The notes beneath the pieces were generated by a model that worked only from the letters and a program-made list of their open reading frames with translations, was not told where the DNA came from and did no database searches. A DNA stretch of 64,000 nt from Macrobrachium rosenbergii (lineage: Eukaryota > Arthropoda > Malacostraca > Decapoda > Palaemonidae). Every line of letters begins with the position of its first letter. Within the stretch, counting starts at the first letter, position 1. The DNA lies in assembly GCF_040412425.1 (NCBI RefSeq), contig NC_089768.1:4563501-4627500 (forward strand), given 5' to 3'. Below, one piece after another: positions 1 to 14,861 of this stretch. A program made the position numbers and the translations under genes.

Positions 1-438
1 CAGCATAAAAACACATTAATTACATTCTCAACATGCTTTGCGTTGAGGCGAAATTGAACAGTCATTGCAACTTAAGAGAAACCTCGGCCACTCACAGATG
101 AAGCAAATTTAAGTTTTATTAACTCAGTAAGACAAATAGACAAGACGTTCTTTATGAATATAGATGCGGAGCAGCCAAAAAAGCATTTACATTTGATCGA
201 TAAGAAAAGTTTATATGAAATGAAGAACAAAGGTAAATATTTCGAGAAATCTGAGGCAGATCGTTAAACGAAGGATATAAAAGTAAGGATCAGAAAAAAT
301 ATAGTAGAAAAATCTGTAAATCGCAACTTGAAAGTGAATAAAGTAGATTAAACGAAGCAAAAGCACATACTTGAAAATCCAGAAAGAAATCCTAATATGG
401 ACCTTCAACAAAATTAAAACATCAATCAGTTTTCAAGC

Positions 439-443
<5 letters not shown>

Positions 444-505
<62 letters not shown>
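444..505 (+). repeat. (CT)n microsatellite
   Basis: About 30 uninterrupted CT units. Confidence 0.97.
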
Positions 506-509
<4 letters not shown>

Positions 510-2808
510 AAAGCAACCAGATCTGGTTAGATTAGGCATCACCGACAACAGTATGTGAAGTACCTCCAGTTTAAACTCCGAAACCAAACGAAAACCTGCC
601 ATTACAGGTATTTTATTTTTAAAGCCATACAGCTGCTAATACGAAATGTATTCTAAGTGCATAACAAAGGAGAATTTCATTACTAAATACTTTACTGCAT
701 GGTCATGATTCAAAGTAAAAACATCAATACTTTCTATTTCTTATCACGGATTGTAATCCAAGATTGACGGGTAAACAGCAAGATCGGTTATTATAAACTA
801 CGCAGCAACAAGGGCGGCATCAACGGTTTCGAATAAAAAAGAAAAGGGAGCACAGAAGAATATGACGACGACCGTCGAGCTCCAGTATACGACTACGCTT
901 GACACAACCTGCGATATCCTCACTGGGTGCGGAGGTCGATGGTTCACACAGGAGACTCATAACATACACTTGAGCTCTATCCTTCCCACTTCATGGCGCT
1001 TAAAAAATAATATTGGCCTCTATTTTTATTTTTCTAATTCCTGTGTACCTGCTTTTGAGAGAAATAAGCTTTCAGTTACTTTAACAAATATAACGTCACC
1101 CCCTGTGTCATTTTTGTACCATCTTCACGAAGTTCTGGAACAATGAAAGGTAATGAAAACGATTTGGCAATGAAACAACAAAAATTAAAAAAAAGGAAAT
1201 GATTCTCGCTGTTTTAATAAAATTTCAAATGAATATGCTATAATCTCTTAAGCCGTTAATATATTACCCACCTCATAGTTCCAGATGTCTAGCTCCATTG
1301 CAATCGTCCCTTTTTAAAAATGAAATGTCTTTTGCCTGAGCCTCATCGCATCCTGCACATCCTTAAGAGATTTTCCTCGGGCAGATCCCACTCCAAGCCC
1401 CACTTCAGAAAAATCCTAATAATCCTAGGAGGGTCCCTTCTCCCGAAATCCTTCAGTCTCTACAGCACCCGGCCACTTATCCTGATTGGGGTGACAAGTC
1501 TTTCACTCTGATGCATCTTCCTATTTTCAAAGGCTATTATCAGCCTCATCACGCGTCTCATTTATCCCTTATATCCCGCCTATCCATCTCTCTCCTTTGT
1601 TTGTTTGCCTGTCTTTTTTACCTATTCCCTTCCCCATCAAAATGACAAGTGGCTGCGTGATGTTAACAGATTGGTTCATTTTTGGTCATCAACAACCATT
1701 TCCAAGACATGGGGAATACACAGCTTGCTAAATATTATGCACTCATATATATCTTTTAAAATCTTTCTACGTCTATATTTATTCTTTACTTTGTGTTCAT
1801 TCAGTCAAAACACACATATAAATAGCCATAAAATGTCTAGAACAAAGCTGATTATTTAGGAAATTCTATATTTTACGAAGAAAACTGTGTTCTTGAAGAA
1901 AGTTTTATGTGATATTCTCTATAAATAACTATCCTCTCCAGGTACTGAGGGCAGAAACAAGAGAAAGAAAATCATTTCTTTTTCTAAGCAATTCCTTCCG
2001 GAGTTTTAGACTTCCATAAATGATGGTGGAAGTAGGTGACGTTCTCCGTTACGAAATGATTTCCGACGGCTGTAAACCCTTGCAACTGATGAATACTGTT
2101 GAAAACAGCGACTAAGGGTGGCCCTACCTAAATACGAGGAGTGTGGAAGGGAATAGGGAAAATTAAACTTCCGGCATTTTAAAGAAATATTCGAGAAAGT
2201 GGGTCTTCTCAACAGAAGCTTCCAATTATAAGCCTTTAAGCTTCCAATTATAAGCCTTTATAACACCATTTCTGTTCTAAAGTTGAAAATGTAGAAAGAC
2301 TACAATGAGGAACTGATCACCACATTAAAATACATGGGAAATCAATCGAAAACAAAAACGTACAAAAATAATTGAAGCTGTAAATTTTACTTTAATAGGT
2401 TATGTAAATAGAAGGTAATAAATATTACCAAATAGCTTCCACTACGTCTCAGGTTAAAGATATATGGAGGATGCTGTGTTTCCATGGATGAGTATTCGGT
2501 GATTTATGGGTTTACACATCTTATGCCATTAACTTATCAGGAGACATTGCCAAAAGTTGAATAACACAATTAACTAATCACACAGAAGTAAACCGCTTTT
2601 CATATGACAGTGACGCAAATATAGTGGGACACCTAAGACTAAAATATAGCACCAGTTCTATTCCCATCATCACCAGCATCAGCCTCATCTGTATCATCAT
2701 TATTCACTCTGTTCTTGTACTGTCATCGTAGCTACATTTATCGCAATGAGAAAATCGTCATTCTGGTAATTACTACAGGAAAATAATAACAAAAGCAACT
2801 TCAAAGCA

Positions 2809-2811
<3 letters not shown>
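506..2811. other. No recognisable gene
   Basis: AT-rich DNA with a tandem duplication at 2217. Frames of 94, 63, 84 and 68 codons start at 862, 1320, 1605 and 2212 (the last on the minus strand). They have no domain I recognise and are short enough to be chance. Confidence 0.5.
2217..2260 (+). repeat. Tandem duplication, 2 x 22 bp
   Basis: Two perfect head-to-tail units starting agcttccaattataagcc. A minimal recent duplication. Confidence 0.95.

Positions 2812-2873
<62 letters not shown>
2812..2873 (+). repeat. (AG)n microsatellite
   Basis: About 30 uninterrupted AG units. Confidence 0.97.
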
Positions 2874-2878
<5 letters not shown>

Positions 2879-3329
2879 CTGCCAGAAGAGAACAATACGG
2901 AAATATCTTAAAACCGGGATCTGGATCCGGGATCAGATTCTCCTCAGCATCTGCTCAAAGTATTCTTTCTTGGCTCATAATGATCTGCAGAATTTGCCAG
3001 GATGCTTCAATACTTCTTCAGGCCTCTTCTGCTCTGACATAGATCAAATATCATAATACCTCAAGGAAAAATGAATAGGTTAAAGTATAATATGGTGGTC
3101 ACCTTTGATGGACATTAATGAAGATTTGATGCGGCTTCCATGGCAACACGACGTCGAATTTCCATCGGCACTCACCACAAGGTGATCGTCTGGGTGGCCG
3201 CGACTCCGAGCATTATCAGTGACTTGCATCAAAATCTCTTGCCTCGTTTTTGTTTTATTTTACATAACCTAGCTAATACACAAACAGGCCCTGCAAAGAC
3301 ATAACCTTCATCTTTATGAAATTTAGGCT

Positions 3330-3690
3330 GTCAAGTGTGGCGCACTTTCGGCCATTCAGCGCTACAGCCAGTGAAGAGGGAGTTAGAGTGGTTGGTCAAC
3401 AATATCAGGAGATCCAGAGGAGATAAAATACAAGGGTCTAAAGGTGGAACCTGAAGCAAACGCCATATTTGTGCTAAGAAGCAACTGTCAGAGAAGTTAG
3501 ACAGCAAGATTGAAGAAAGGAAGCTGGAATGGAGGTAAAGTACAAAAAGACTAAGAATTAGGGTGCAGCTCAGGGCCGCAGGGACGTTGCAAACACCCTT
3601 TTACTAACACCCATAGTGCACTTTTTGAGGTGCACTTACAGCACGAATTCCCTCCCCCCTCCCTTCACGGGGAGCCTCCAAGTTGGAGAT
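3330..3690 (+). repeat. Dispersed decapod-type repeat, copy 1
   Basis: It shares an ordered set of words with 53975-54640: ggccattcagcgctacagcc or ggcattgaggctgccaagcc, gaagaaaggaagctggaatg, ggaggtaaagtacaaaaaga, gtgcagctcagggccgcagg, gacgttgcaaacacc and gaggtgcacttacagcac, then acgggg. I associate this text with a repeat common in decapod genomes. No coding frame survives; class unknown. Confidence 0.65.
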
Positions 3691-4989
3691 AATGATGAGT
3701 GGACGGTGAAGCCGACTCGGTCATAGCTGCGTCAACCCCAAACCAAAATCGTAAACGACAACATTACTGTGACGTCACAAACTTTCGTAGGGCGATTTTC
3801 ATTAGTCAGGAATGGTTGTGGCTCAAATTTAAGATTATGAATTACAGATCATCTTAATTTTTAGGCGAAACTTTGGTAAAAATTGGTTGCTCCTCCGAAT
3901 TAATTGTCCTCATCGTCACGACCACACAAACTAAAGCAACTATGAGGCAGGATGGTTAGAGAGACCTACCCGTAGCCTTGCCAGGGATGCACAATTAATG
4001 AAGTGCACCCGGATTATAGGTACAATCAGCTTAGATTTAACACTCCTGGTGTCGACACATACCGTTAGTGCTGCGTTTATTACGTTTACAAAATATATTA
4101 TATTAATAACTCCATTAGTTTCAGAAAAATCACATTATCAGCACAAATATCGCCCATAACATTAAAAGAATGTTACAAACCATTCTGCCCTGCTATACAG
4201 ATAGTGGTTATATATGGACAAATACAAAATGCGATGATTTTTTCGTGTTACCACCTAATACACCTTTTTGCCATCATAACTGAAGGAAATGGACAGAATT
4301 TAGCTATCAGTATACCACAAATGACAGAAAACAAATCTGTTGGTCAGCACTAAAGCGTATTTTCGGTATGTCTATGGGAAGTTAATAAACCTGCATTGTG
4401 AGGATATATGCGCAAAAAAAAGCTGTTCAGTCATTAGGCAATACAGAGTGTTTCGGCGTTTTGAGTTCATTAAAATGAAAAGCCTTTGGCAGCACTACGA
4501 GGCTACGACTTGATGCTTGATGTCGACCTCTAGAATCCAAACGAACAACTTGATTTTTTTCGCACAACTAAAATCTGAATTCAGTTCCACGAGTTGAGAC
4601 ATTACACTTACATAATGGCCTGTCACTCAAGAAATAAATACAAGCATGATAATTCATCATGCTGACAAGGCAGCGACTATATTTAGTCTACTTGTTTCCC
4701 TTCTTCCTCTGTAGGTTAACTTGAATCGTGGATCCACACAAACAATTTCTTAACACAGCTTTTATCAGATCCCGGGTCTTCCTCTCGTCAGTCCGATAAC
4801 TCGGACCTCTTGCCGCAGGTATAACTCACTCGAATTCCCTGATATCCGCGTTTTCATTTTAAATTGGTTGATGGTAGATATGCTACTGATTATGTGATCA
4901 GCAATGCTGAATTATGGTCATAAAAGCTTCAAAGCACACCCGCAAACGCATAACACAGCTGGGCACACACGCTCTCACAAACACACACA

Positions 4990-4991
<2 letters not shown>
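3691..4991. other. No recognisable gene
   Basis: Mixed-composition DNA, slightly GC-richer near 3900-4020. No long frame, no repeat matched elsewhere in the window. Confidence 0.5.

Positions 4992-5073
<82 letters not shown>
4992..5073 (+). repeat. (AT)n-(CA)n compound microsatellite
   Basis: About 31 AT units then about 10 CA units, preceded by further acacacac. Confidence 0.97.
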
Positions 5074-5289
5074 TATTGGGGATATTTTCTCTCTTATGCA
5101 ATTTCTATTAAAGCTAATGGTATAATTTGCCAATACTATCTTTTTATCAAGACTTTGACTTCAGTCTATACTTCTTAATTTTATCCTCAGGCAAGCTTCT
5201 TAGAACTACGGAAGAATCGTTCTGGATTCTTTCCGTTTACTTTTTCTTTTTCTAGTCGACGGACCGTTTCCCCACCTCTCGGCAGCGTC

Positions 5290-6150
5290 TTCAGGACTGT
5301 ATTACAAATTGACATGCAGGGTTTTTATTACTGCAAACGGACGTTTGAATTTTAAACATGACATTATTGTGGTGTTGAATTTCTATTGGTTGGCTGGTCT
5401 CATTCTCTCGCTGGTGGTCCGGGTGGCACATGGGCATTCCTAGTGCTTGCAGCAAAGGGCATTGGCAAGAGCGCAACTCATGTCTCTGGCCGTAGTCTTA
5501 ATTTTCCCCATTGTTGGTAGTCGTGTCTAGGGGTGTTCTGTCACTCATGCTTCCCTCTGGATTCTCACAGATGTCCTGTGGTTTCTTTGAAGAAGGGAGG
5601 ATGAAGTCCATCTTCCCCTGTATATTTAACGTAGACCATTATTGATTTACCTCGCAGCTTCTGCTATTTGTAATCTGTGGAATCGGGCTTCTCTATGCAT
5701 GTTCTCGAAGCTTTCTAGTAATTCTTCTAGTGTCGGTTTACAGTTGTGGTCCTCTATGCAGTGTTGAAATGCTGACCCCTGGTTATTGTGAGCTTGCAAC
5801 TGTCTGCATAAAGCGTTAGTGGTGCAACCTATGTACCAATTGCCGAGGGCTCGACATGTCCCTTCGGTGCATTTAAATTTGTATATTACGTTGATTGACT
5901 CCTACATCTTTTTATGGGGGGGCCATGCTAGTTCACATTTCAAGGGTGCTGACTGGTTCGGGCGGCAGGAGACATGTAAGGAAATACTCTTGTCAGGATT
6001 CGTAGGTGTCCTACCGCTGGCATTTATCCTCTTCATGGACTTGATCTCATCCTTGAACTGGCTGTGGTATGTAGCTTTCAATACGAAGTATAGACTGGGT
6101 CAAAGTCTTGATAAAAGAATGGTATCGGCGAACATTGCCATTAACTTCAA
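5290..6150 (-). pseudogene. Penelope-like element, C-terminal GIY-YIG endonuclease part
   Basis: Read on the minus strand, 6140-5910 gives [15 protein letters not shown] and [15 protein letters not shown]. After a TAG near 5908 the frame continues [50 protein letters not shown] and HRLQIAEA. This is the order of a GIY-YIG nuclease as found at the C-terminus of Penelope-like retroelements: the IYK and YIG pair, the Arg/His helix and the catalytic Glu in the last motif. A stop follows the Glu motif at about 5657, and a second, unrecognised open frame runs from 5476 to 5291. The upstream reverse transcriptase region is absent because the element runs into (AT)n at about 6152. Inactive fragment. 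Confidence 0.72.
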
Positions 6151-6151
6151 T

Positions 6152-6153
6152 AG

Positions 6154-6230
<77 letters not shown>

Positions 6231-6284
6231 AGATAACCCACAATCAAATCACATCAATATATATATATATATATACTGTATATA

Positions 6285-6376
<92 letters not shown>

Positions 6377-6384
6377 GTGTGTGT
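6152..6384 (+). repeat. (AT)n microsatellite cluster
   Basis: Three AT runs (6152-6228, 6256-6275, 6293-6374) separated by short unique words and ending in (TG)n. It cuts off the upstream end of the Penelope-like fragment. Confidence 0.97.
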
Positions 6385-7959
6385 GTTATAAATCGCCATT
6401 TACATAGGTGATGCAATGCCTTATCAAATATTGTATTTAATATTGTTTTTCGAATACAAAAGCAAACGAATGAGGAAAAACCTTTACCGGGGTTTAGGAG
6501 ACTGGGGTTGGTGCTGATCCATTACAGCTCCCTAAAGTTACGAATTTATCATAATTCATAAATATATGGGCCTGCGAATTTTAGATTTCTTTTTATTCGA
6601 GACGGTATAAACCCACGCTCACCACAGTTTCCTAAAGTATGTAAAATTATATTGCAAGCGCAGTAATGTTACGTTTAGTATTCCTTTTCCAAGCTTTGGC
6701 TATTATTAATGTTATTATTGCCATTATCATGAGACCACAGAGGCTTCGACCGCAAGGATCGTTCTTAAAATTGTGTTGAAAATCGGAACAAGGTAAACTT
6801 ACAGACGAAGAAAATGAGAGATCGGATACGAAGTAAGAGGCAGCGAGCAATGTAACTGGAGCCGTACTTCGGTGCAAAGAAACATTAGCACTGCCTACTG
6901 TGTACCCCATAAGTCTCATTTTTATTGTTGAACCCCCTACCGGATATAGGCCAGCGCCACAAGGAAGATTTTCCATGGGCAAAACGTGTTGGTGATTTTT
7001 TCAGCTAAAGGAAGATCATAGCAGGTGGGAAATAACGTGGGGGTGTTTCTGGCTAATAAAGACTAGAATACAAAATCCTAATATATTCATTACATGAATG
7101 TACAAATCGCTTAGAACAAAAAGTTGCATTGCATTCAGAATAAGGGACAATAATTTTTAGAACCTGAAGCATCACGCCACTCAGATCAAAACTAAAAAAA
7201 AAAAAAAAAAAATGGGAAGGAGAATGCCTCATTCTTGAACTCATAATGCAATGATGTTCCAAAATAAAGTGAATATAATGTATTTTGTTGGTCTCAATAG
7301 AAGGACGACAAAACCAACTGTTTAATGTCAATCGATTTTTTTTGTTCTCGGTGGGCAATGCTTCTTATGCTTTCGAAACATTCTGAAAGTTCCCAGGAAC
7401 GAGTTTCTTTTAAAGTCAACAGAGCAAAAGTTAGGGACCTCCAAAAAAGCGAGGTCTTATCCGAAAAGGCAATTTCATTTTCCTCCTTTTCAAGTCTTTA
7501 CATTCTTTTAAAAATTCCCTCAAGATTTCATTTTCACTCCGCAGAAGTCTTCGGCCAATCTTTTAAGGTTCTGTTTTCTTCTCTGAGTTTTGGTAATTGC
7601 AATTATTCGGGCACTAAAACCTTTTGCAGAGGTTGATTGCGCAATATTCTGGTGACTTAAAAGATGCCGGTCTCTCGATCAAATACATATTCAATCGAGA
7701 GAAACTCTCGTGATCATAGCGTTTTAACCCTTTTATAAACTGCCTACAATAGGGAATCACGACTGAGGATGTCATCGTAAACGGAACAGCCCCGTTATAA
7801 GAAGATGGGATGAGCCTCTGGGATATAGCTAAGAACCTGGGAGCGTAGGTTTGGTTATGGCCAGCCAAAGTGTACAGGGTGGGGAATGGAGCTCCTCTGT
7901 CATGACATGGGTTTTAGGGTAACGGCTGGATAGAGGGGGAGAAGGACGACATTCCAACA

Positions 7960-7962
<3 letters not shown>
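6385..7962. other. No recognisable gene
   Basis: Short frames only (111 codons at 6982-6647 minus, 103 codons at 7325-7636). A poly-A run of about 18 lies at 7194-7211. No domain recognised. Confidence 0.5.
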
Positions 7963-7996
<34 letters not shown>

Positions 7997-8003
7997 TGTG
8001 TGT
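7963..8003 (+). repeat. (AG)n-(TG)n microsatellite
   Basis: About 16 AG units followed by about five TG units. Confidence 0.96.
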
Positions 8004-8225
8004 GGGTGGGGCTAGGTAGGGCCCCTGGGAGTACGGTACCCTTGGCCAATCGATAACTGGGCGGGGACTCGCAGTCTCCCATCAAATAATTATGAGAGTG
8101 GTCAATTTCTGCCTGGACTCTCCTTACCCGCCTCCTTGTTTTCAGGCAGAGCTTTGAGGTCTGAAAACTTGACTAAGATTCGTAAGCGTGCCAAGAAAAG
8201 AACAATTTGGTTATCCCTCAGCTGT

Positions 8226-8228
<3 letters not shown>

Positions 8229-8279
<51 letters not shown>
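8229..8279 (+). repeat. (TC)n microsatellite
   Basis: About 25 TC units. With the (AG)n at 7963 it forms a loose inverted pair 230 bp apart. Confidence 0.97.
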
Positions 8280-8281
<2 letters not shown>

Positions 8282-10061
8282 TTTCTTCAGGCAGCCGTGA
8301 CCCATGGTTGTTTACTTTGACTTCAATCTCTGTTGGATTTTTGACGCTATCTCGATTATTTAGAGGACACCATTCCCTTCTACCCATTCAGACACACATA
8401 CACACAAAAATTTAGTTTTTCTGCGATAGCATTACAGAATATGAAAAAAAAAAAATCGCAAAAACGCCTGTAAAATAGAACTTTAGGAATATTATTTACA
8501 AAAAGGATTCACGGATGCATTGATTTAGGAAAAGGTGAAATGCGACAACAAACCTGTAAAAAACCTTATTTTCCTATCCGGAAGCACGAAAACAGTCAAG
8601 TTTGTAATTTCGCCTAACCAAACGCTATTATTGTTGGCGTAGCAGCAACCAATAACTTTCCAGATCTTGCTCGTATATTTGCTCATTTCTTTCTCTCCTT
8701 CAAAAAGAAAAGGAATAAATTAACGGGGAAATATTTCTCGAGGGCAACTGCGTCGAATACGCCATGTTGAGTGAAAACTGACTGTGGCGAGGGGGTGGCG
8801 TATGAGTGTGCGGGTAGATTCTGGGAGGTGAGCAGGAGAGCGAAGCGTGGAATCATCATCAAGGAATCTAAATCATCGGGCCATTATGAGCCCGACGACG
8901 GCAGTCTCACAAGACAACAAAACACTGAACAACTACCCAGGTATTTTGGGGTTATTATTCCTTCCCTTCGCCAGTGCCAGTTGTATCTTTTTCTAAACAA
9001 CCGTTGCACCACAACTTTGCTTACCCTGACTGGGGAAGTGCTGAGTCATAGCAGAGAAGAAAAATTGAGGGTAAGGTGCGATTCATTCCATTTTACCTAA
9101 GTAGACCTGAATAACTATCTCACAACACCGGCCACTACGCATAAGACTCAAACATCAAGAACTCATTGCTCTAGGTCCAGCTGTAAACGCAGGTGACGGT
9201 GGGTCACGACCAATGTGGGATTAAGCGAGCACGGCAAATCAGTTCAGACAATAAAATACTGGATATGAAAGGCTCCCTCAAGAATGAAGACCACTCCAGT
9301 GGGCTTTTCAATTAACTGAAGGACGAAAATAGATTTCAACTACTAGTTTACAATGCTTTCAAGAAGTCATTTATCTGAAGTGACTAGAAGTTATACAGAA
9401 CTAATATGTTTAATCTCGTCCAGATAAAAACCTAAGCGTGCATCCTATAATTTCACGGCTGCTAAAATTAGTCATTTCTGGATAATGCGTTAATCTTTTT
9501 TTAAATTTGGATATAAACTCTTCACGATTAAAAAAAACACCATTTTCAGTATTTCATCGAAATTAAAGAGAACACTAAAGGAAAATAACAAGGGCACGAG
9601 TTAAATTTCTTCGAGTTTATTCCTTGAGCTCAGCATTTATAAGTCATTCAACGATATGTTCCTCTAAAAAAAAAAAATACGCCAGTATCATTCATCGAAT
9701 GGCTGTCGGAATAGTTTAATCGCCGTAGCAACGTACAAATCCTTTACGTGTGAAGAATGCAAAAATGCTACATAACAAAAATATGACGACCTACATCAAG
9801 CTTGCTGGAACAAACATACAAAATACGGAATTATGGGCTGCAGGAAGGGAGAATATACTTTGGGGACCCTAAGAAGCATGAACAGACACTTACACGTATG
9901 AAATAAAAAATCACTACCGCCTGCTCAGATGGATTTATCACAGGAGGCAATGTGTGCTATTCTCACAGGCAAAGAGATGGATAGATAGATAGACAGATAG
10001 ATAAAGAGACACCTGATGCACGGGTTCCATGCAGTTCTCCTTTACTCTCTCCTTGTTCCTG
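8280..10061. other. No recognisable gene
   Basis: A frame of 109 codons at 8771-9100 has ordinary amino-acid composition but no known motif and no visible splice or poly-A context. The rest is AT-rich. Confidence 0.5.
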
Positions 10062-10123
10062 CCTCTCTCTCTCTCTCTCTCTCTCGGGCTCTCACTCATC
10101 TCATTTCCCACCCCACCCCCCAC

Positions 10124-10160
<37 letters not shown>

Positions 10161-10307
10161 AAGCCCCATAACTTCTGAAGCAGATATGACTTGCTTTAAT
10201 TTTCTACGTTTTCAAAACTCCATCCGGCTATGCCGCTGAAAGCTGCTCTCAAAGAAGCATTTCTCATCCCTTTTTAGGCTTTCTTTTTACATTTAACCCA
10301 CCCCCCA

Positions 10308-10352
<45 letters not shown>
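10062..10352 (+). repeat. Three (TC)n blocks
   Basis: TC runs at about 10062-10084, 10123-10160 and 10311-10351, separated by C-rich and unique DNA (ccccaccc and acccacccccca). Confidence 0.96.
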
Positions 10353-10354
<2 letters not shown>

Positions 10355-11587
10355 GTTGCTCACCTTCATATTTTTTTCTCATTCTCCCCAAGTATTTCAT
10401 TTCCGGCTGCCTGATTCACTTTCTGGTCTCAATAGAATTTTCTGCACGAGGATCTCCCGCTTACCTTTTATGCTTCACTTTCCCTCACTCTGCTGCTCGT
10501 TTCTTTGAGCCCGACTTTCTTTTCCAAGTGAAAAACATCCAATAAATATTATACATTTCATTCGGGAATTAGCAACGAGGCATAGGTAGATTTCGAAATT
10601 TTTATGGTCGTTATCGTTACCACTATTATTGCTGTTTTGCTGCTGTTACTATAGATTAAAGGGCGGATGAAAAGAAATCTGATGGTATATTTTACGCAAA
10701 ATGTACCTCACAAAACACAATTCATCGTTACAGATACCCAAATCTTAATTTTCTTAAACTTGGCATGACAACTGAGTTACAAACGGATATGTCTGAACTC
10801 CAACTAAAGAGATTCTTAATACTATTTTCTCATCTCATATAAAATCTTGAACATGATCGGTCTTATTATTAGAGACCTTGTTTGAGTTTATGCTCTCAGG
10901 TAAACAAACACTCAACAAAATTCATGCATCTGTACTTTATAAGATGGAACCGCACTTGGAATCAAATCAATATAAACCTAACATCCAGTTCACAGCACCT
11001 ACGAGGCCCTCATAGGAGAAGTCAGCCCCAACATTTCTCTTTCATCCTCACGTACGGGAAAATAATAACACGAATTCTCTGAACCTTTCTAAGTCTTTGT
11101 CGGTCCCCGCCCCTGCCTTTCAAAAGGAGACTCTGTCATCACCTCGGGGCAAAAATCAGTCGGTAACATTATCTTTTCCCAACAGATACGAGTTAAAATT
11201 TGGTTTTCTGGCTTCACTTTCTCTTCCTCTGGCACGAGAAAAGTTATAAGGATCGCGTTATATCTCAACTTATAGTTTACCCTTGTTTCTTTCTACTATC
11301 GTTGTTTCTTTCTCTCCCTCATGGAAAAATGTTAAGTACTTGTCCTATGATTTAAATAAAGGAATATAGGAAAATTCTCCATTCCCCTTTCTGTAACAAT
11401 GCTTTTCATATTGCTTATCCTACACCATTCAACAGGATAACAATAAGAAGAATTTCGGAAACGTCAGCCAACAGCGACGCACGAAAATTTAAACGTATCC
11501 TTGTCCAATAAATCGATATTGTCAACGCATCTCTACAGATCTGCTGTCAAGAAGGGAATCGAAGGTTTTGTATGTATGTATGTACTA
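10353..11587. other. No recognisable gene
   Basis: Pyrimidine-rich near the left edge, otherwise AT-rich; only short frames. Confidence 0.5.

Positions 11588-12874
<1,287 letters not shown>

Positions 12875-12944
<70 letters not shown>
12875..12944 (+). repeat. (AT)n microsatellite between Tc1/mariner and SINE
   Basis: About 33 AT units occupying the position of the lost transposon right end. Confidence 0.97.
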
Positions 12945-12949
<5 letters not shown>

Positions 12950-12951
12950 CA

Positions 12952-13228
12952 TTAAGTATATCTTAGTTTAACCAGACCACTGAGGTGATTAACAGCTCTC
13001 CTAGGGGTGGCCTGAAGGATTAGATTTATTTTGCGTGGCTACGAACCGACTGGCTACCTAGCAACGGGACCTGCAGCTTATTGTGGAATCCGAACCACAT
13101 TATAGCGAGAAATGAATTTCTATCACCAGAGATAATTTCCTCTAATTCTTCATCGGCCGGTCGGAGAATCGAATGCAGGGCCAGCAGAGTGCTAGCTGAG
13201 AACGGTACCCACCCGTCCAATGAGGAAC
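12952..13228 (-). mobile_element. tRNA-derived SINE, copy 1
   Basis: On the plus strand it starts with the element's tail, aagtatatcttagtttaacc, and runs through agaccactgag, ggcctgaaggattaga, gcaacgggacctgcagctta, gtggaatccgaaccacatta and gaaatgaatttctatcacc to the tRNA-like head at about 13160-13228. The head is decayed (the B-box equivalent reads gagaatcgaatgc). It sits between two (AT)n tracts. The body is about 80-85% like the other three copies by eye. Confidence 0.85.
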
Positions 13229-13233
13229 TTATA

Positions 13234-13235
<2 letters not shown>

Positions 13236-13310
<75 letters not shown>

Positions 13311-13325
13311 TGCTGTATATATATG
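13236..13325 (+). repeat. (TG)n-(AT)n microsatellite
   Basis: A short TG run, about 33 AT units, then ctgctg and a further short AT run. Confidence 0.97.
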
Positions 13326-13326
13326 T

Positions 13327-13405
13327 TAGGGAATATGTGAAATCAGGGATTTCACGAAATCCCTGAGGAATTTGCGAAATGCCTATTTCGCTTAGGAACA
13401 ATTAG
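13327..13405 (+). repeat. Direct repeat, first copy of gaaatcagggatttcacgaa block
   Basis: 13327-13405 and 13792-13870 share atatgtgaaatcagggattt then cacgaaatccct, then gaatttg-gaaat and ttaggaacaatt or taaggaacaatt. Each copy also holds its own small inverted pair (cagggattt and aaatccctg). Confidence 0.85.
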
Positions 13406-13559
13406 GAATTTCCAGTTCTTGGAAATTACTAATTACGTTCCTTAGACGCTATACGTTCGAAATGTAAATGCTATTAAAAGAAGAAAAATAGCTCTCTAGA
13501 CCGAAAAAATACTCAATTATCAGTCAAAAGAAAGCAGGAATAATGGATTAATGGTTTTA

Positions 13560-13576
13560 CATACACACACACACAA

Positions 13577-13624
<48 letters not shown>
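13560..13624 (+). repeat. (CA)n-(AT)n microsatellite
   Basis: About 18 CA units then about 13 AT units, at the inner edge of the outer palindrome arm. Confidence 0.97.
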
Positions 13625-13698
13625 GAAAAATAAGAAGGCCCATAAAACACTATTTAAACTATTTTCATATTACACTGTAGTATTACAGGAAAAAGACA

Positions 13699-13702
<4 letters not shown>

Positions 13703-13789
<87 letters not shown>
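13703..13789 (+). repeat. (AT)n-(TG)n microsatellite
   Basis: About 25 AT units then about 18 TG units. Confidence 0.97.
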
Positions 13790-13792
<3 letters not shown>

Positions 13793-13878
13793 AGGAAATA
13801 TGTGAAATCAGGGATTTCACGAAATCCCTATGGAATTTGTGAAATGATTAATTTGCTAAGGAACAATTGATCCCTGAG

Positions 13879-13943
13879 GGCTAGTACTAAACACGGCGAA
13901 ACAGTGATTCATCTACACTGTTTCGCTGTGTTTAGTACTAGCC
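13879..13943. repeat. Perfect-type hairpin, 27-bp stem
   Basis: It begins ggctagtactaaacacggcg and ends cgctgtgtttagtactagcc with only one or two mismatched pairs and a loop around attcatcta. A third and fourth copy of the stem lie at about 13955-13985 and 14020-14090, so the locus can fold in more than one way. Confidence 0.9.
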
Positions 13944-14164
13944 CCGGGGGATTAAATGTATTTTGCCGTGTTCAGTACTAACCCCTGGGTGATCAAATGG
14001 CCCAAAGTGTATTTGACTCCCCAGGGGCTAGTACCAAACACATCTAAACAGTGTAGATGAATCACTGTTTCGCCGTATTTAGTACTAGCCATCGAGGATC
14101 AATTATTCCTAAGCGAATTAGTCATTTTACATAACATATGTATATACTGGCCTATATATATACC

Positions 14165-14269
<105 letters not shown>

Positions 14270-14861
14270 AAAACAATTATTCCATTATTCCTGCTTTCTT
14301 TGGACTGATAATTAAGTATTTTCGGCGTAGACAGCTATTTTTCTTCTTTATATAGAATTTACATCTCGAACGTATAGCATCTAAGCAACGTAATTAGTAA
14401 TTTCCAAGAATAAGAAATAGATATGAAATGGCGTAATATCTTTTATCGACACATGATCCTGGCCCAGTGCGGTTCGGAATTAGGAATAAGAACAAATTTT
14501 CCTAAGAAGACGATCGTTCTCAATTTTATGAACTTCGAGTAAGTAGCAAGGATTGGTTATCGTATGATAAGTTTATATATATATAAAAGTGAATGTTTGT
14601 ACGTTTGTATGTGACCTTGTATGGTTTTACATGTTTGTGCGCTGTAGAAATCCGAACCGCTTGACCGATCTAGACAAAACTTGGCACGTGGCCATGTAAC
14701 TTCTTATACATAAACTCTACAGGTTCATCATACATTATTTCATGTGCAAATAAACTCTACGGATTTATTATACCCCATTTCATGAAAATACTGTGATTCG
14801 TAACTATATAATAAGGTTTGCTTTCCTTTCCTGCGATAATAATTCTGTATCAAGGTTTAGA

